A DNA stretch of 64,000 bases from SHVO01 sp050246995. Its GTDB lineage: Bacteria; Pseudomonadota; Alphaproteobacteria; Rhodospirillales; Rhodospirillaceae. The notes under the pieces were generated by a model. It did not search any database. It was given only the letters and a program-made list of their open reading frames with translations, and had not been told where the DNA came from. The stretch is from assembly GCA_050246995.1 (NCBI GenBank), contig JBFWVA010000008.1, positions 124,001 to 188,000 of the forward strand, read 5' to 3'. Position 1 is the first letter of the stretch, and every line of letters begins with the position of its first letter. Of the stretch, positions 46,909-55,627 are shown piece by piece. Both the position numbers and the translations under genes were made by a program.

Positions 46909-48204
46909 ATGAACCAACCCCCCGCTGATATTGGCGCACGTAAAGCCGCGCTTGGGCTGCTCGACGGCGCGCTGCGCAAGCACCGCAGCATCGACGACGG
47001 CTTCGAATCCCTCACCGCGCGGCTTGAACCGCGCGACCGCGCTTTCGCACGGCTGCTTGTCGCCACCACGTTGCGCCGTCTCGGCCAGATCGATGCGGTA
47101 CTCAAGGACTTCATCAGCAAGAAGCCCGCCGATCCGGTCATGGACATCATGCGCCTTGGAGCCGCACAGCTTCTATTCCTTGGGACACCGCCGCATGCGG
47201 CCGTGGCCACCAGTGTCGCGGTGGCCAAACAAGGCTACGGCCCGGCGTCGGGGTTCGTGAACGCGGTATTGCGACGCGTGTCGGAAAAAGGCGCGGCGCT
47301 TGTGGCGGCGCAGGATGCGGCGCGCCTCGATACGCCGGCTTTTCTTTGGAAGAGCTGGGAAAGCGCCTATGGCGCGGACGCCGCGCGCGGGATCGCCGAA
47401 GCGCATCTGAAGGAGCCGCCCCTCGATCTGTCGCTGAAAGAAACCGGCTCGCGCGAGGAATGGGCGGCCGATCTCGGCGCCGAAGTCCTGCCTACCGGTA
47501 GCCTGCGCCTCACCGACGCGGGCCGTGTGCAGGAACTGAAGGGTTTCAATGACGGCGCCTGGTGGGTGCAGGACGCGGCGGCGGCTTTGCCGGCAAAAGT
47601 GCTTATGCATGTGCTCGGCGCCAGCGCTCATGACGTCATCGATCTGTGCGCCGCGCCGGGAGGTAAGACCGCGCAGCTGGCCGCCGCCGGCCATAAGGTC
47701 ACGGCCGTCGATATCGCCGGCGTCCGCCTTGCCCTGCTGCGCGAGAACCTCACGCGCCTCAAACTCAGCGCCGAGGTCGTGGAAGCCGATGCGCTCACGT
47801 GGCGTCCGGCGAAACCGGCGGACGCCGTGCTGCTCGATGCGCCTTGTACAGCGACGGGCACCATCCGCCGCCACCCTGACTTGCCGGCGCTGAAGACCGC
47901 GCTCGATCCCAAGAGCCTCGCGGCGACGCAGGTGAAATTGCTGACCGCGGCGTCCGCGATGATTCGGCCCGGCGGTTATGTGTTCTATAGCGTCTGCTCG
48001 TTGCAGCCTGAGGAACGGCGCGCGGTGATCGATGCTGTGTGCGCCGCCGACCCGACCCTCCGTCACGTTGCCCTCCCTCAGGACGCCGCCGGAGATCCCC
48101 AGTTCATCGATGCGGCCGGAGACCTCGGCACGCTCCCGGCCCATTGGCCCCAGCGGGGCGGTTTGGACGGATTTTACGGGGCATTGCTCCAAAAAAGCCC
48201 ATAA
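46909..48204 (+). CDS. rsmB: 16S rRNA (cytosine-967-C5)-methyltransferase
   Basis: This 431-residue enzyme has an N-terminal NusB-like RNA-binding domain (ARKAALGLLDGALRKHRSIDDGF, DRAFARLLVATTLRRLGQID) and a C-terminal RsmB/Nop2 methyltransferase: DLCAAPGGKTAQLAAAG, DAPCTATGTIRRHPD and YSVCSLQPEE, with the two Cys used for catalysis. It could equally be called Fmu/Sun family. Confidence 0.93.
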   Translation: MNQPPADIGARKAALGLLDGALRKHRSIDDGFESLTARLEPRDRAFARLLVATTLRRLGQIDAVLKDFISKKPADPVMDIMRLGAAQLLFLGTPPHAAVATSVAVAKQGYGPASGFVNAVLRRVSEKGAALVAAQDAARLDTPAFLWKSWESAYGADAARGIAEAHLKEPPLDLSLKETGSREEWAADLGAEVLPTGSLRLTDAGRVQELKGFNDGAWWVQDAAAALPAKVLMHVLGASAHDVIDLCAAPGGKTAQLAAAGHKVTAVDIAGVRLALLRENLTRLKLSAEVVEADALTWRPAKPADAVLLDAPCTATGTIRRHPDLPALKTALDPKSLAATQVKLLTAASAMIRPGGYVFYSVCSLQPEERRAVIDAVCAADPTLRHVALPQDAAGDPQFIDAAGDLGTLPAHWPQRGGLDGFYGALLQKSP

Positions 48205-48213
48205 AATCTGCCT

Positions 48214-48238
48214 AGAAATTATATCTGATATAATTTCT
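48214..48238. promoter_or_regulatory. 25-bp perfect AT-rich palindrome upstream of bfd
   Basis: AGAAATTATATC, a central T and GATATAATTTCT form a dyad with 12-bp arms, starting 10 nt after the rsmB stop and about 104 nt before bfd. It lacks a T-tract for termination. It may be an operator; no published box was recognised with certainty. Confidence 0.5.
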
Positions 48239-48267
48239 GGGGCTTTGGCGACGCGTCACAGGCCTCT

Positions 48268-48315
48268 TGCAAATCAGTCGCAGTGACAATAAATTGTCTC
48301 TGCGATTGATTCGCA
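48268..48315. promoter_or_regulatory. Three evenly spaced dyads, candidate Fur/iron operator of bfd
   Basis: TGCAAATCAGTCGCA (48268-48282), GACAATAAATTGTC (48285-48298) and TGCGATTGATTCGCA (48301-48315) are dyads centred about 16.5 bp apart. The outer two share the TGC-N9-GCA frame like alphaproteobacterial Fur/Mur boxes. They end 26 nt before the bfd ATG, where a repressor would block the promoter. Identity of the binding protein is inferred. Confidence 0.55.
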
Positions 48316-48341
48316 ATGTTATTTGGGAGCGCCGAGCCGGC

Positions 48342-48530
48342 ATGTACGTCTGCATCTGTAACGCCCTTACCGACCAACAGATCATCAGCGCGACGGAACA
48401 GGGCGCCCGCACCGTCGCGGACGCCTACCGGATTTTTGGCGTTGAGATTAACTGCGGCCATTGCACCTGCATGGCCCAGGATCTGATCGATGAGGTCGCC
48501 CGCCCGGCCCTGCTTCAGGCCGCCGAGTAA
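48342..48530 (+). CDS. bfd: Bacterioferritin-associated ferredoxin
   Basis: This 62-residue [2Fe-2S] protein delivers electrons to bacterioferritin for iron release. The ligands are Cys4, Cys6, Cys38 and Cys41 (MYVCICNAL and NCGHC), and the length is typical. The start ATG 48342 fits the conserved MYVCICN opening. It is convergent with bfr, 52 nt away, and preceded by a cluster of dyads suggesting iron control. Confidence 0.94.
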   Translation: MYVCICNALTDQQIISATEQGARTVADAYRIFGVEINCGHCTCMAQDLIDEVARPALLQAAE

Positions 48531-48550
48531 CCCCTGGCGTTTCGGTAAGG

Positions 48551-48580
48551 AAAGCGAGGCCCAATAAAAGAGCCTCGTTG
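48551..48580. terminator. Bidirectional terminator between bfd and bfr
   Basis: CGAGGC (48555-48560) pairs with GCCTCG (48572-48577) around an 11-nt loop. On the plus strand it is followed by TTG and on the minus strand by CTTTCC. It lies between the two convergent stop codons and is the only stem there. Confidence 0.5.
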
Positions 48581-48582
48581 CG

Positions 48583-49068
48583 CTAGTCTTCTTTTTCTTC
48601 CGGCGAACACTGCAGCTGCACGTAGTTTTGCAGGCCCATGCGCTCGATCATGTCGAGCTGGGTCTCCAGCCAATCCACATGCTCTTCCTCCGACCCGAGG
48701 ATGTCCTCGAATAGTTCGCGGCTGATGTAGTCGCCGACCTTTTCGCAATGCGCGATGCCTTCCTTCAGCATGGGGATCGCATTGTTCTCGAGGCCGAGGT
48801 CGGACTTCAGCATTTCCATCACGTCCTGGCCGATCATCAGCTTGCCCAGGTCCTGCAGGTTCGGAAGACCTTCCAGGAACAAGATCCGCTGCGTCAGCTG
48901 GTCCGCATGCTTCATCTCGTCGATCGACTCTTCGTATTCCTTCGCTGCAAGGCGGTTCATGCCCCACTGCTTTAGGATGCGCGAATGCAGGAAATATTGA
49001 TTGATCGATGTCAGCTCGTTCTTGAGCACGGCGTTCAAGAACGCGATGACTTGTTTGTCGCCCTTCAT
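48583..49068 (-). CDS. bfr: Bacterioferritin
   Basis: This 161-residue heme-binding ferritin forms the 24-mer iron store. All ferroxidase ligands are present: Glu18, Glu51, His54, Glu94, Glu127 and His130, plus Met52 for heme. The numbering equals the E. coli protein. It is convergent with bfd. Upstream of its ATG lies a 120-nt region with no obvious Fur box, so control may differ from bfd. Confidence 0.96.
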   Translation of the reverse strand: MKGDKQVIAFLNAVLKNELTSINQYFLHSRILKQWGMNRLAAKEYEESIDEMKHADQLTQRILFLEGLPNLQDLGKLMIGQDVMEMLKSDLGLENNAIPMLKEGIAHCEKVGDYISRELFEDILGSEEEHVDWLETQLDMIERMGLQNYVQLQCSPEEKED

Positions 49069-49140
49069 ATGACTTCTCCTTGCAGACCGCCGCGCCTGTT
49101 ATCGGCGAAACATCACGCCGCGGTCAACGCCGCGCCTGCA

Positions 49141-49187
49141 TTTTTGTGAGCGTTCGGAACGCTTCGCATTCCTAAAGCGAATGCGTC
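49141..49187 (-). other. Pair of adjacent hairpins after the GNAT gene
   Basis: On the minus strand CGCATTC pairs with GAATGCG around a 7-nt loop, then AGCGTTC and GAACGCT form a second dyad sharing the middle base. They follow the GNAT stop directly. AAAAA, not TTTTT, follows, so they are unlikely to be a classical terminator but may protect the mRNA end. Confidence 0.35.
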
Positions 49188-49712
49188 TCAACTCCCCAGC
49201 GCCTGACCGTAGAGGTGCAGCTGCTTACCGCCGCGCATCCACTCCCCCACGCGCTTTGAACCGATGCGTTCCGCGACCGCAATCGAGCGCCAGTTCTCGG
49301 GATCGATGACGTGTATGACCTTCGGCCATTTCAGGGTGTCGCGGGCATATTCGAGCGCCATGCGTGCTGCTTCGGTCGCGAAGCCGCGGCCCCAGAAATC
49401 CTTGGCGATGGTCCAGCCGATTTCCTTGTCCGGCCAGGTTTCGGGGAAATAGGGCCCGACGTAACCGGCGAACAGGCCACTGGCCTTTTCCTCCACCGCC
49501 CACATGCCGTACCCGCGCAAAGCCCAATGGCCCATGAGATTGGTCATCGTGCGCCAAGCGTGTTCGCGATGCTTGGGGAGTCCATCTACGGTAATGAAGC
49601 GCGAGACCTCGGGGTCCCCGGCGATCTTCACCATGGTCTCGATGTCGCTTTCCACGAATTCACGCAGGCGCAGGCGCGACGTTTCGATCCGGGGAATGCG
49701 CAAGCTGATCAC
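49188..49712 (-). CDS. GNAT family N-acetyltransferase
   Basis: This 174-residue RimJ/RimL-type enzyme starts LRIPRIETSRLRLREFVESD and has IGWTIAKDFWGRGFATEAARMALEYA, the acetyl-CoA loop, and NWRSIAVAERIGSKRVGEW. The start is GTG at 49712, overlapping the stop of the methyltransferase as GTGA, so it belongs to the glycoconjugate operon and may acetylate an amino sugar, though ribosomal or drug targets remain possible. The long frame upstream of 49712 is the methyltransferase in another frame. Confidence 0.83.
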   Translation of the reverse strand: MISLRIPRIETSRLRLREFVESDIETMVKIAGDPEVSRFITVDGLPKHREHAWRTMTNLMGHWALRGYGMWAVEEKASGLFAGYVGPYFPETWPDKEIGWTIAKDFWGRGFATEAARMALEYARDTLKWPKVIHVIDPENWRSIAVAERIGSKRVGEWMRGGKQLHLYGQALGS

Positions 49713-50437
49713 GGCTTGCGCGCCCGCACGAACAGATAGTCGCCGCGGCTGTGACGATTGAGCAGGAACAGCGTATAGAGCCCGTGGCAGATCAGCCGGC
49801 GCAAAAGGCCGAACTTTCCCGTCGTGCCCTTGCTGCCTGTCATGTCGAGGAAATCGCGATACAGCGGGGAGTAGAACGGATAGCCCCACGCGATGACACG
49901 GTCGATGTTGAGCCCCGCCTGGCGCATCTTCTCCTCAAGCTCGCCGGGACGGTAGTTGCGCACATGCCCGACGTCTTTTTCGAAATTGCGCATGCGGCCC
50001 TGCAGGGTCGCCACCACGACATATCCACCGGGATTGGTCATCGCCGCCATGTTGTTGATGGCGCTTTGATCGTCGTCGATATGTTCGACAACGTCGGCGC
50101 AGACGATGAGATCAAAGCTTCGAGGTAGGCGGTCTTTCACAACGTCCAGCACCGCGAACTCCGCCCCAGGCATTTGCTTGCGGGCAAGCTCAACGGCCGT
50201 GGCGGCGAGATCGGTGCCCATCATCTTCGCGTTCGGATGCGCCGCGCCCAGCACTTGAAGCAGCGAGCCTTCGCCGCCGCCGATATCGAGAATCGACGCC
50301 GGCTTCAAATCGTCGGTCATGCGCCGCATCAAGCGGCGCGAGTGACGCGCCATGGGGCCATAACGGCGCATGTCGTCCCACGCGCCGGTCCAGACGGCGT
50401 TGTAATCCACATCAGGCGCGGCGGCGGGTGTGTTCAT
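49709..50437 (-). CDS. Class I SAM-dependent methyltransferase
   Basis: This 242-residue enzyme has the SAM-binding motif SILDIGGGEGSLLQVLG, the acidic GTDLAATAVELA, FDLIVCADVVEHIDDDQSAINNMA and the post-motif NPGGYVVVATLQGRM. The C-terminus has a hydrophobic region (GLLRRLICHGLYTLFLLNRHSRGDYLFVRAR) suggesting membrane proximity, as in lipid-linked glycan modification. ATG 50437 overlaps the glycosyltransferase stop by 4 nt. The acceptor is unknown. Confidence 0.85.
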   Translation of the reverse strand: MNTPAAAPDVDYNAVWTGAWDDMRRYGPMARHSRRLMRRMTDDLKPASILDIGGGEGSLLQVLGAAHPNAKMMGTDLAATAVELARKQMPGAEFAVLDVVKDRLPRSFDLIVCADVVEHIDDDQSAINNMAAMTNPGGYVVVATLQGRMRNFEKDVGHVRNYRPGELEEKMRQAGLNIDRVIAWGYPFYSPLYRDFLDMTGSKGTTGKFGLLRRLICHGLYTLFLLNRHSRGDYLFVRARKP

Positions 50438-51594
50438 GCCGGATGCTTTTGGATGATGCGCTCGACAATGTCGAGCCACTGATCGGTAATCACCGGCCAG
50501 CTATAAGTCTCCTCGGCGCGCGTACGCGCCGCCCGGCCCATGCGTTCGCGCGCGCCGGCGTCGCGAATAAGCGTTTCGAGCGCGCGCGCGAGGGCAGGGG
50601 CGTCTTCGGACGGTGCGAGCAGTCCGGTTTCGCCGTCAATCACCGCTTCGCTGCTTCCGGCGATGCGTGTCGCGATGCTCGGCAATCCGGCGCACATCGC
50701 TTCCATCAAAACGTTCGCCATGCCTTCTTCGCGCGAGGGAAGCAGGAACAGATCGGCATTGCGGTAAATCGCCGGCAGTGCCTCGCGCTTCGCCCAGCCT
50801 TTGAATGTTACGCGCTCTGTAAGATTCAATTTTGAAACCTGGGCCGCAAGCGCCGCGTGTTCTGGGCCATCGCCGACGATCGATAAACGCCAACGCAGAT
50901 CGGACGAAAGGTGGGCGAGAGCATTGAGGAGAACGTCCAGCCCTTTGTGCACGGCGAGACGTCCGACGGTCAGGAGTTCAACGGTCTCGCGGGCGCCGTA
51001 GTCTGTCTTTGCCGTAATCCCAGCCGTGTCCGCGCCTTGCGAGATCACGCCGACGTCTTGTTTAGGGTCATGGGCGCGGGCCATGGCGGCGAGGCCCTCG
51101 GAATTTGCGATCACGGCATCGGCGTCATGCCATAGCCATTTGATCAGGCCCCCGGTTAACGCGTGATAGGTCTTCATGGTGAGGGGATCGAAGCCCGGCA
51201 CATCACCACCGCGCAGCGCAACGATGGTGGGAAGATCGTTGGTGCGCTTCAGGAGCGACGCGGTCGGACCGCAGGGTAGCGTGAAAAAGGCAATCACCGC
51301 ATCCACACGCCATTGGCGGGCATAACCCGGCGCGGCGAACATCGAGGCGCCCGTGAAAGCAAGCATCTCCGGGATCGAGCTGCGCTCCACGCGTTGTCTG
51401 AACGCCGGGATGCGCCGCACGGTTACGCCATCGGCCACGTCGATGGGCGGCAGGCGACCTTGTGCGGCCGTCAGCACGAACGGCGCATGACCGCGCCGCG
51501 CCATTTCCCGTGCGATGTGGCGCATGGCATTGCCGCCGCCGCCGCCGACGGGTGGATATTCATAGTTGATGAAGAGGATGCGGCGCGGGGTCAC
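50434..51594 (-). CDS. Glycosyltransferase family 4
   Basis: This 386-residue GT-B enzyme has the N-terminal FINYEYPPVGGGGGNAMRHIA loop typical of GT4 acceptor domains and the C-terminal donor motifs LLTVGRLAVHKGLDVLL, VGDGPEHAAL and LPSREEGMANVLMEAMCAGLPSIAT (EX7E). It is divergent from the flippase-like gene and leads the GT4-methyltransferase-GNAT run. The sugar donor and acceptor are unknown. Confidence 0.9.
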   Translation of the reverse strand: MTPRRILFINYEYPPVGGGGGNAMRHIAREMARRGHAPFVLTAAQGRLPPIDVADGVTVRRIPAFRQRVERSSIPEMLAFTGASMFAAPGYARQWRVDAVIAFFTLPCGPTASLLKRTNDLPTIVALRGGDVPGFDPLTMKTYHALTGGLIKWLWHDADAVIANSEGLAAMARAHDPKQDVGVISQGADTAGITAKTDYGARETVELLTVGRLAVHKGLDVLLNALAHLSSDLRWRLSIVGDGPEHAALAAQVSKLNLTERVTFKGWAKREALPAIYRNADLFLLPSREEGMANVLMEAMCAGLPSIATRIAGSSEAVIDGETGLLAPSEDAPALARALETLIRDAGARERMGRAARTRAEETYSWPVITDQWLDIVERIIQKHPA

Positions 51595-51688
51595 GGCGGA
51601 TCGGTAAGGGCTGGTCGTTTGGCGGTGGTAGTTTGATTCTGGCCAGCCTAATACACTGACGTTCGGGATTCACCCACGAGAACTCTTG

Positions 51689-52585
51689 ATGCGCCCTGTT
51701 CTACTTTTTGCATTGAAGGCCGTGATCGGCGCCGGGCTGTTGTGGTTCGTGATCGCGCGCATCCCGCTCAGCGAAGCGTTAACGGCCGCGGCGGCCTTGG
51801 AGCCAGGTGTCCTTGCCCTGGCGGCCGCGCTCTATTTCCTGGCGCATGCGGTCAATGCGGTAAAGCTTCAGGTCTTCCTGCCGAACCTTTCGCTTTGGCA
51901 GTCCTGGCGGTTCACCATGATCGGCGTTCTCTATGGCGTCGCGCTGCCGGGCCAGCTCGCCGGCGACGCGGTCAAGGCCGTGCGTCTCGCCCGCATGCAG
52001 AAGGGCGGGGACATCAGCGCCATCCTCGCTGCCGTCGCCGTCGACAAGATCGTCGGAATCTTCGCGCTTCTGGTCCTGGTTGCCCTGGTCATCGGGATTG
52101 ACGCCAAGGCCTTCGATCAAACCGTCATTGTTGCGACGGCCCTCGCGCTCGGCGGCGCCATCGCCATTCTCGCCGGCGCGATCCTGGTTCCGATCCCCGC
52201 GTGGCTTGGCCGTCTCGGTCCGTCGCTCGCCGCTTGGCGGCGCGCTTCGATGCAGCCGGGACGCCTTTCTTACGCTCTGTTGCTGGGAATCGTTTTCCAA
52301 GCCCTCTGTGTGGCCATCACGGGGCTCGTCGGCGCGCGGCTCGGCATTGAACTTTCCATTCCCGCATGGACGGTGGTGGTGAGCTTTAGCTCCATCGTGC
52401 TGCTTGCGCCGATCTCCATTGCCGGGATCGGCGTGCGCGAAGCTTCGCTGGTTGGCGCGGTCGGTTATCTCGGGGCGAACGAAGCGGGGGCCTTCGCGCT
52501 GTCTCTGGTCCTGCTTGGCCTCACCGTCGTCGGCGCGGCCGCCGGCTTTATTGCCGATCTCGCGGGCCGCGACCGCCTCAGTTAA
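51689..52585 (+). CDS. Lysylphosphatidylglycerol synthase-like flippase (UPF0104 family)
   Basis: This 298-residue integral membrane protein has about eight hydrophobic helices and family blocks VLYGVALPGQLAGDAVKAVRLARM, AVAVDKIVGIFALL and LAPISIAGIGVREASLVGAVGYLG. It lacks the cytosolic transferase of MprF. Members are found in glycan clusters and may help lipid transport or lipid-linked sugar flipping. ATG 51689 is preferred to the TTG one codon before. It overlaps the convergent asnB by 8 nt. Confidence 0.83.
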   Translation: MRPVLLFALKAVIGAGLLWFVIARIPLSEALTAAAALEPGVLALAAALYFLAHAVNAVKLQVFLPNLSLWQSWRFTMIGVLYGVALPGQLAGDAVKAVRLARMQKGGDISAILAAVAVDKIVGIFALLVLVALVIGIDAKAFDQTVIVATALALGGAIAILAGAILVPIPAWLGRLGPSLAAWRRASMQPGRLSYALLLGIVFQALCVAITGLVGARLGIELSIPAWTVVVSFSSIVLLAPISIAGIGVREASLVGAVGYLGANEAGAFALSLVLLGLTVVGAAAGFIADLAGRDRLS

Positions 52586-54434
52586 GGCCGTAAGCGAGGG
52601 CGAGCCAACACCATAGCGCGCGGCGGTCGTCACGCACGCGGCTCTTGTGCATTTCCCAACGCGCGCGCAAGGCCAGGTCATTTACAAAAGGCACATGCTT
52701 CTCCGGCGGTGTCCATTCCCGCAGCCATGACGCCAAGGGAATCCCGAACCCCTGTTTTTTGCGTGCGAGAATATCGGCCGGCAGGCGGTGCGCGAGGGTG
52801 CGCTTCAGGATCCACTTGCTGGTGTAACCGCCGGCGATATTGCCGCGCAGTTTGACCTGCCATGGCAGGCGGCGCACGTAATCAACCAGTTCATTTTCCA
52901 GGAACGGGGCGCGCGCTTCCAAAGAGACGCGCATGCTTGCGCGGTCGGTTTTCACTAGGATGTCGTCGGTCAGATAAAAGCGCGTATAGAACTCCATGGT
53001 ACGGTCGACGGCGTTGGTCGCGCGCGAGGCGTCCCAGGCCGCGATCACTTCACTGTAGAGCTCTTCCTCGCTCACCTCTGTCTGAAACAAGTCCTCGATC
53101 TCGTCAGTTTGCAAGGGCGCGAGCCACACCGGATTGCGTAAGGCCGGCCGTCGCTTGAGGCCCATGAGTCCGCGGTTGAGCACAAAGTCGAGGCTCATGT
53201 TGGTGTCGGACAGTGGCAGGCGCGCCGCCATCAGGCGTACCGCCTGATGGACCGGCCGGGGCATTAAGCTGTCGTAGAGTTCGGCGCGCTGGATCATCTT
53301 GAACGGATCGTAGCCGGCAAACAGCTCGTCGCCGCCGTCGCCCGACAAGGCCACCGTCACATGCTTGCGCGCGAAGGCGCACAGGAGCGATGTCGGCAGC
53401 AGAGATGGATCGCCCAGCGGCTCGTCCATGCGCGCCAGCAGTGACGGCAGCATGCTCTGCGCGCCGCCGAGGTCGCAGACCTCGCTGCGATGCGTGCTGC
53501 CGATATGGTTGGCGACCTGGGCCGCGTAGGCGGACTCGTCGTAGCTCTTTTCTTTAAAGCCGATGGAAAAGGTCTCGATGCTCGCCGCGGGGCGTGCATC
53601 GCTGGCGAAGCTGAGGACGGCGCTCGAATCCACCCCGCCCGACAGGAAGATCCCGAGCGGCACATCACTCTCCATGCGGGAGATCACGGCCTTTCGCAGT
53701 TTGGCTTCCAGTTCGGCGGCCCAATCGTCGGGGGTTCCAGACGGCGTGTTGGGGTCGATGCCGAAGGTCCAATAGCATTTGATCTCGCGCGCGCCGGTGG
53801 CCGCGTTCACGATCATCATATGCCCGGCGGGAAGTTTCTTGATCTGCTCGTATGGTGTGTGCTCGCCCGGGAAGAACCCATGGGCAAAGAATTTCATCAG
53901 GCTGAGTTTCGACGGCGGCGCGTCCCGGTAGGCGGGATGCCTGCGCAACGATGTGATCTCGGACGCGAACGCCAGCGCGCCTGTTTTGGTGCCGTAGAAC
54001 AGCGGCTTTTCGCCAAACCGGTCGCGCGCGATCACCACCGTCTTGCGGTGGCGGTCGTAGATCGCAAGGCCGAACATGCCATTCAACCGTACGAATAGGT
54101 CCCGGCCCCAGGCCTTGTATCCGTACAGCAGCACCTCGGTGTCCGAGTGATCGGTCAGGAACTTGTGGCCGAGGGCTTCCAATTCCTTGCGCAGCGCCCG
54201 GTGATTATAGATCTCGCCGTTGAAAACGACGCAGAGATCGCCGGTACTGTCCCACATCGGCTGCGCGCCGCCGGGAAGGTCGACGACCGCTAAGCGGCGG
54301 CTCGCCAGAAACACCGGCACATGCTGATCGGCGAAGAAGCCTTCGCCGTCGGGTCCCCGGTGAATGATGGCGTCCGCCATCGCCTTAAGGTCGGCGGCCG
54401 TCCCTTCGCCGATAAACCCTGCGATGCCGCACAT
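52578..54434 (-). CDS. asnB: AsnB-type glutamine-hydrolysing amidotransferase
   Basis: This 618-residue protein has the Ntn glutaminase (MCGIAGFIG with nucleophilic Cys2, FNGEIYNHRALRKEL, LNGMFGLAIYD) and the synthetase domain with the PPi loop LSGGVDSSAVL and SIGFKEKSYDESAYA. In surface-polysaccharide clusters AsnB-like enzymes often amidate sugar acids, so a role in glycan modification (e.g. uronamide) is as likely as asparagine synthesis. It lies between the flippase and a GT2 gene. Confidence 0.88.
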   Translation of the reverse strand: MCGIAGFIGEGTAADLKAMADAIIHRGPDGEGFFADQHVPVFLASRRLAVVDLPGGAQPMWDSTGDLCVVFNGEIYNHRALRKELEALGHKFLTDHSDTEVLLYGYKAWGRDLFVRLNGMFGLAIYDRHRKTVVIARDRFGEKPLFYGTKTGALAFASEITSLRRHPAYRDAPPSKLSLMKFFAHGFFPGEHTPYEQIKKLPAGHMMIVNAATGAREIKCYWTFGIDPNTPSGTPDDWAAELEAKLRKAVISRMESDVPLGIFLSGGVDSSAVLSFASDARPAASIETFSIGFKEKSYDESAYAAQVANHIGSTHRSEVCDLGGAQSMLPSLLARMDEPLGDPSLLPTSLLCAFARKHVTVALSGDGGDELFAGYDPFKMIQRAELYDSLMPRPVHQAVRLMAARLPLSDTNMSLDFVLNRGLMGLKRRPALRNPVWLAPLQTDEIEDLFQTEVSEEELYSEVIAAWDASRATNAVDRTMEFYTRFYLTDDILVKTDRASMRVSLEARAPFLENELVDYVRRLPWQVKLRGNIAGGYTSKWILKRTLAHRLPADILARKKQGFGIPLASWLREWTPPEKHVPFVNDLALRARWEMHKSRVRDDRRALWCWLALAYGLN

Positions 54435-54437
54435 ATC

Positions 54438-55451
54438 TTAGGAGACGCGCCGGACGTCGCCCGGCGGCGGCGCGAAGCCGAAGGACGCCCCGCCAACGTT
54501 GGTACGCTCCTTCACGGTGTAAGGTGTCTTGTTCTGGGCTTCGTAATAGATGCGCACCAGCACTTCGGCGAGCAGTCCCATCAGGATGCACATGGTGCCG
54601 GTGATGAAGCCGAGTGTGAACAGAAGCGGAAGCGGGGTCGAGATAAAGGCGGTGGCCTCGAAGAACTTGAGATAAAGCGCGTAAGCGCCCGCGAAGAACG
54701 AGACGAAGAAGAAGAACAGACCGACAGTGCCGAAGATATAGATCGGCTTGGTCTCGTATTGGGTCAGGAACTTCACGACCAGCAGATCGAGCATCACTTT
54801 GAAGATGCGCGCGAGGCCGTACTTCGATTTACCCTTGGTGCGCGGGTGGTGTTTGACCGGCAGCTCCGTGATGCGTGCGCCCTGCCACTTTGCGTAAATC
54901 GGCACGAAGCGGTGCATCTCGCCATAGAGGCGGAAGCCTTCCAACACTTCGCGGCGGTAAGCCTTCAAGGTGCAGCCGTAATCCTTCAGCTTCACGCCCG
55001 ACACCCAGCTGATCAGCCCATTGGCCAGTTTGCTCGGCAGGATGCGCGTGAGGTAGGTATCTTTCCGGTCGCGGCGCCAACCCGAGACCACGCCGTACCC
55101 TTCGTCGAGTTTCGCCAGAAGCGGGCCGATGTCGGCGGGATCGTTCTGCAGATCGCCGTCCATGGGCACGATAACCGCGCCCTTAGCATGATCGATGCCG
55201 GCCATCATCGCGGCGGTCTGTCCGAAATTACGCTTGAAGGTGATGACCCGGATGTTCGCATTGTCGGACGCGGCTTTGGCCAGCACGTCTGCGGTGCCGT
55301 CCTTCGAGCCGTCGTCGATGAAGATCACTTCGTAAGGACGCGCGAGCGCATCCAGCGCCGGGATCAACGCGGCCACCAGCGGGCCGACATTCTCGGCCTC
55401 GTCGAAGATGGGAATGACGACGGAAACCAGATCCCGCTCGCTCACGCGCAT
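54438..55451 (-). CDS. GT2 glycosyltransferase (DPM1/ArnC/GtrB type)
   Basis: This 337-residue enzyme has VSVVIPIFDEAENVGPLVAAL, the DGSKDGT motif, PMDGDLQNDP (DXD-like) and a C-terminal membrane pair (IFGTVGLFFFFVSFFAGAYALYL, PLLFTLGFITGTMCILMGLLAEV). By family it moves a sugar onto undecaprenyl phosphate, or a related lipid carrier, for use on the outer face. It lies 3 nt upstream of asnB. Confidence 0.9.
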   Translation of the reverse strand: MRVSERDLVSVVIPIFDEAENVGPLVAALIPALDALARPYEVIFIDDGSKDGTADVLAKAASDNANIRVITFKRNFGQTAAMMAGIDHAKGAVIVPMDGDLQNDPADIGPLLAKLDEGYGVVSGWRRDRKDTYLTRILPSKLANGLISWVSGVKLKDYGCTLKAYRREVLEGFRLYGEMHRFVPIYAKWQGARITELPVKHHPRTKGKSKYGLARIFKVMLDLLVVKFLTQYETKPIYIFGTVGLFFFFVSFFAGAYALYLKFFEATAFISTPLPLLFTLGFITGTMCILMGLLAEVLVRIYYEAQNKTPYTVKERTNVGGASFGFAPPPGDVRRVS

Positions 55452-55555
55452 ATCCTAAAAAATCTCGCTGAAGCTCTGTTGTACAGGGGATATTGCAGAG
55501 GGCTCAAGGGGATAGAGCGTGATATATCTCGGCTTCGCTTCACCGGCTTCCGTGC

Positions 55556-55581
55556 GCGCGCAAGCATAGCTTGCCTGCGCG
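55556..55581. other. Hairpin in the GT2/MFS divergent region
   Basis: GCAAGC-ATA-GCTTGC with flanking CGCGC/GCGCG arms forms an 11-bp stem with a 2-nt bulge, 47 nt before the MFS start. The rest of the 176-nt divergent region shows no other clear signal. Confidence 0.35.
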
Positions 55582-55627
55582 AATTGCTGGGCAGGGGCGG
55601 CTTTGAAATCGGCTAACGTCGCGCGCT

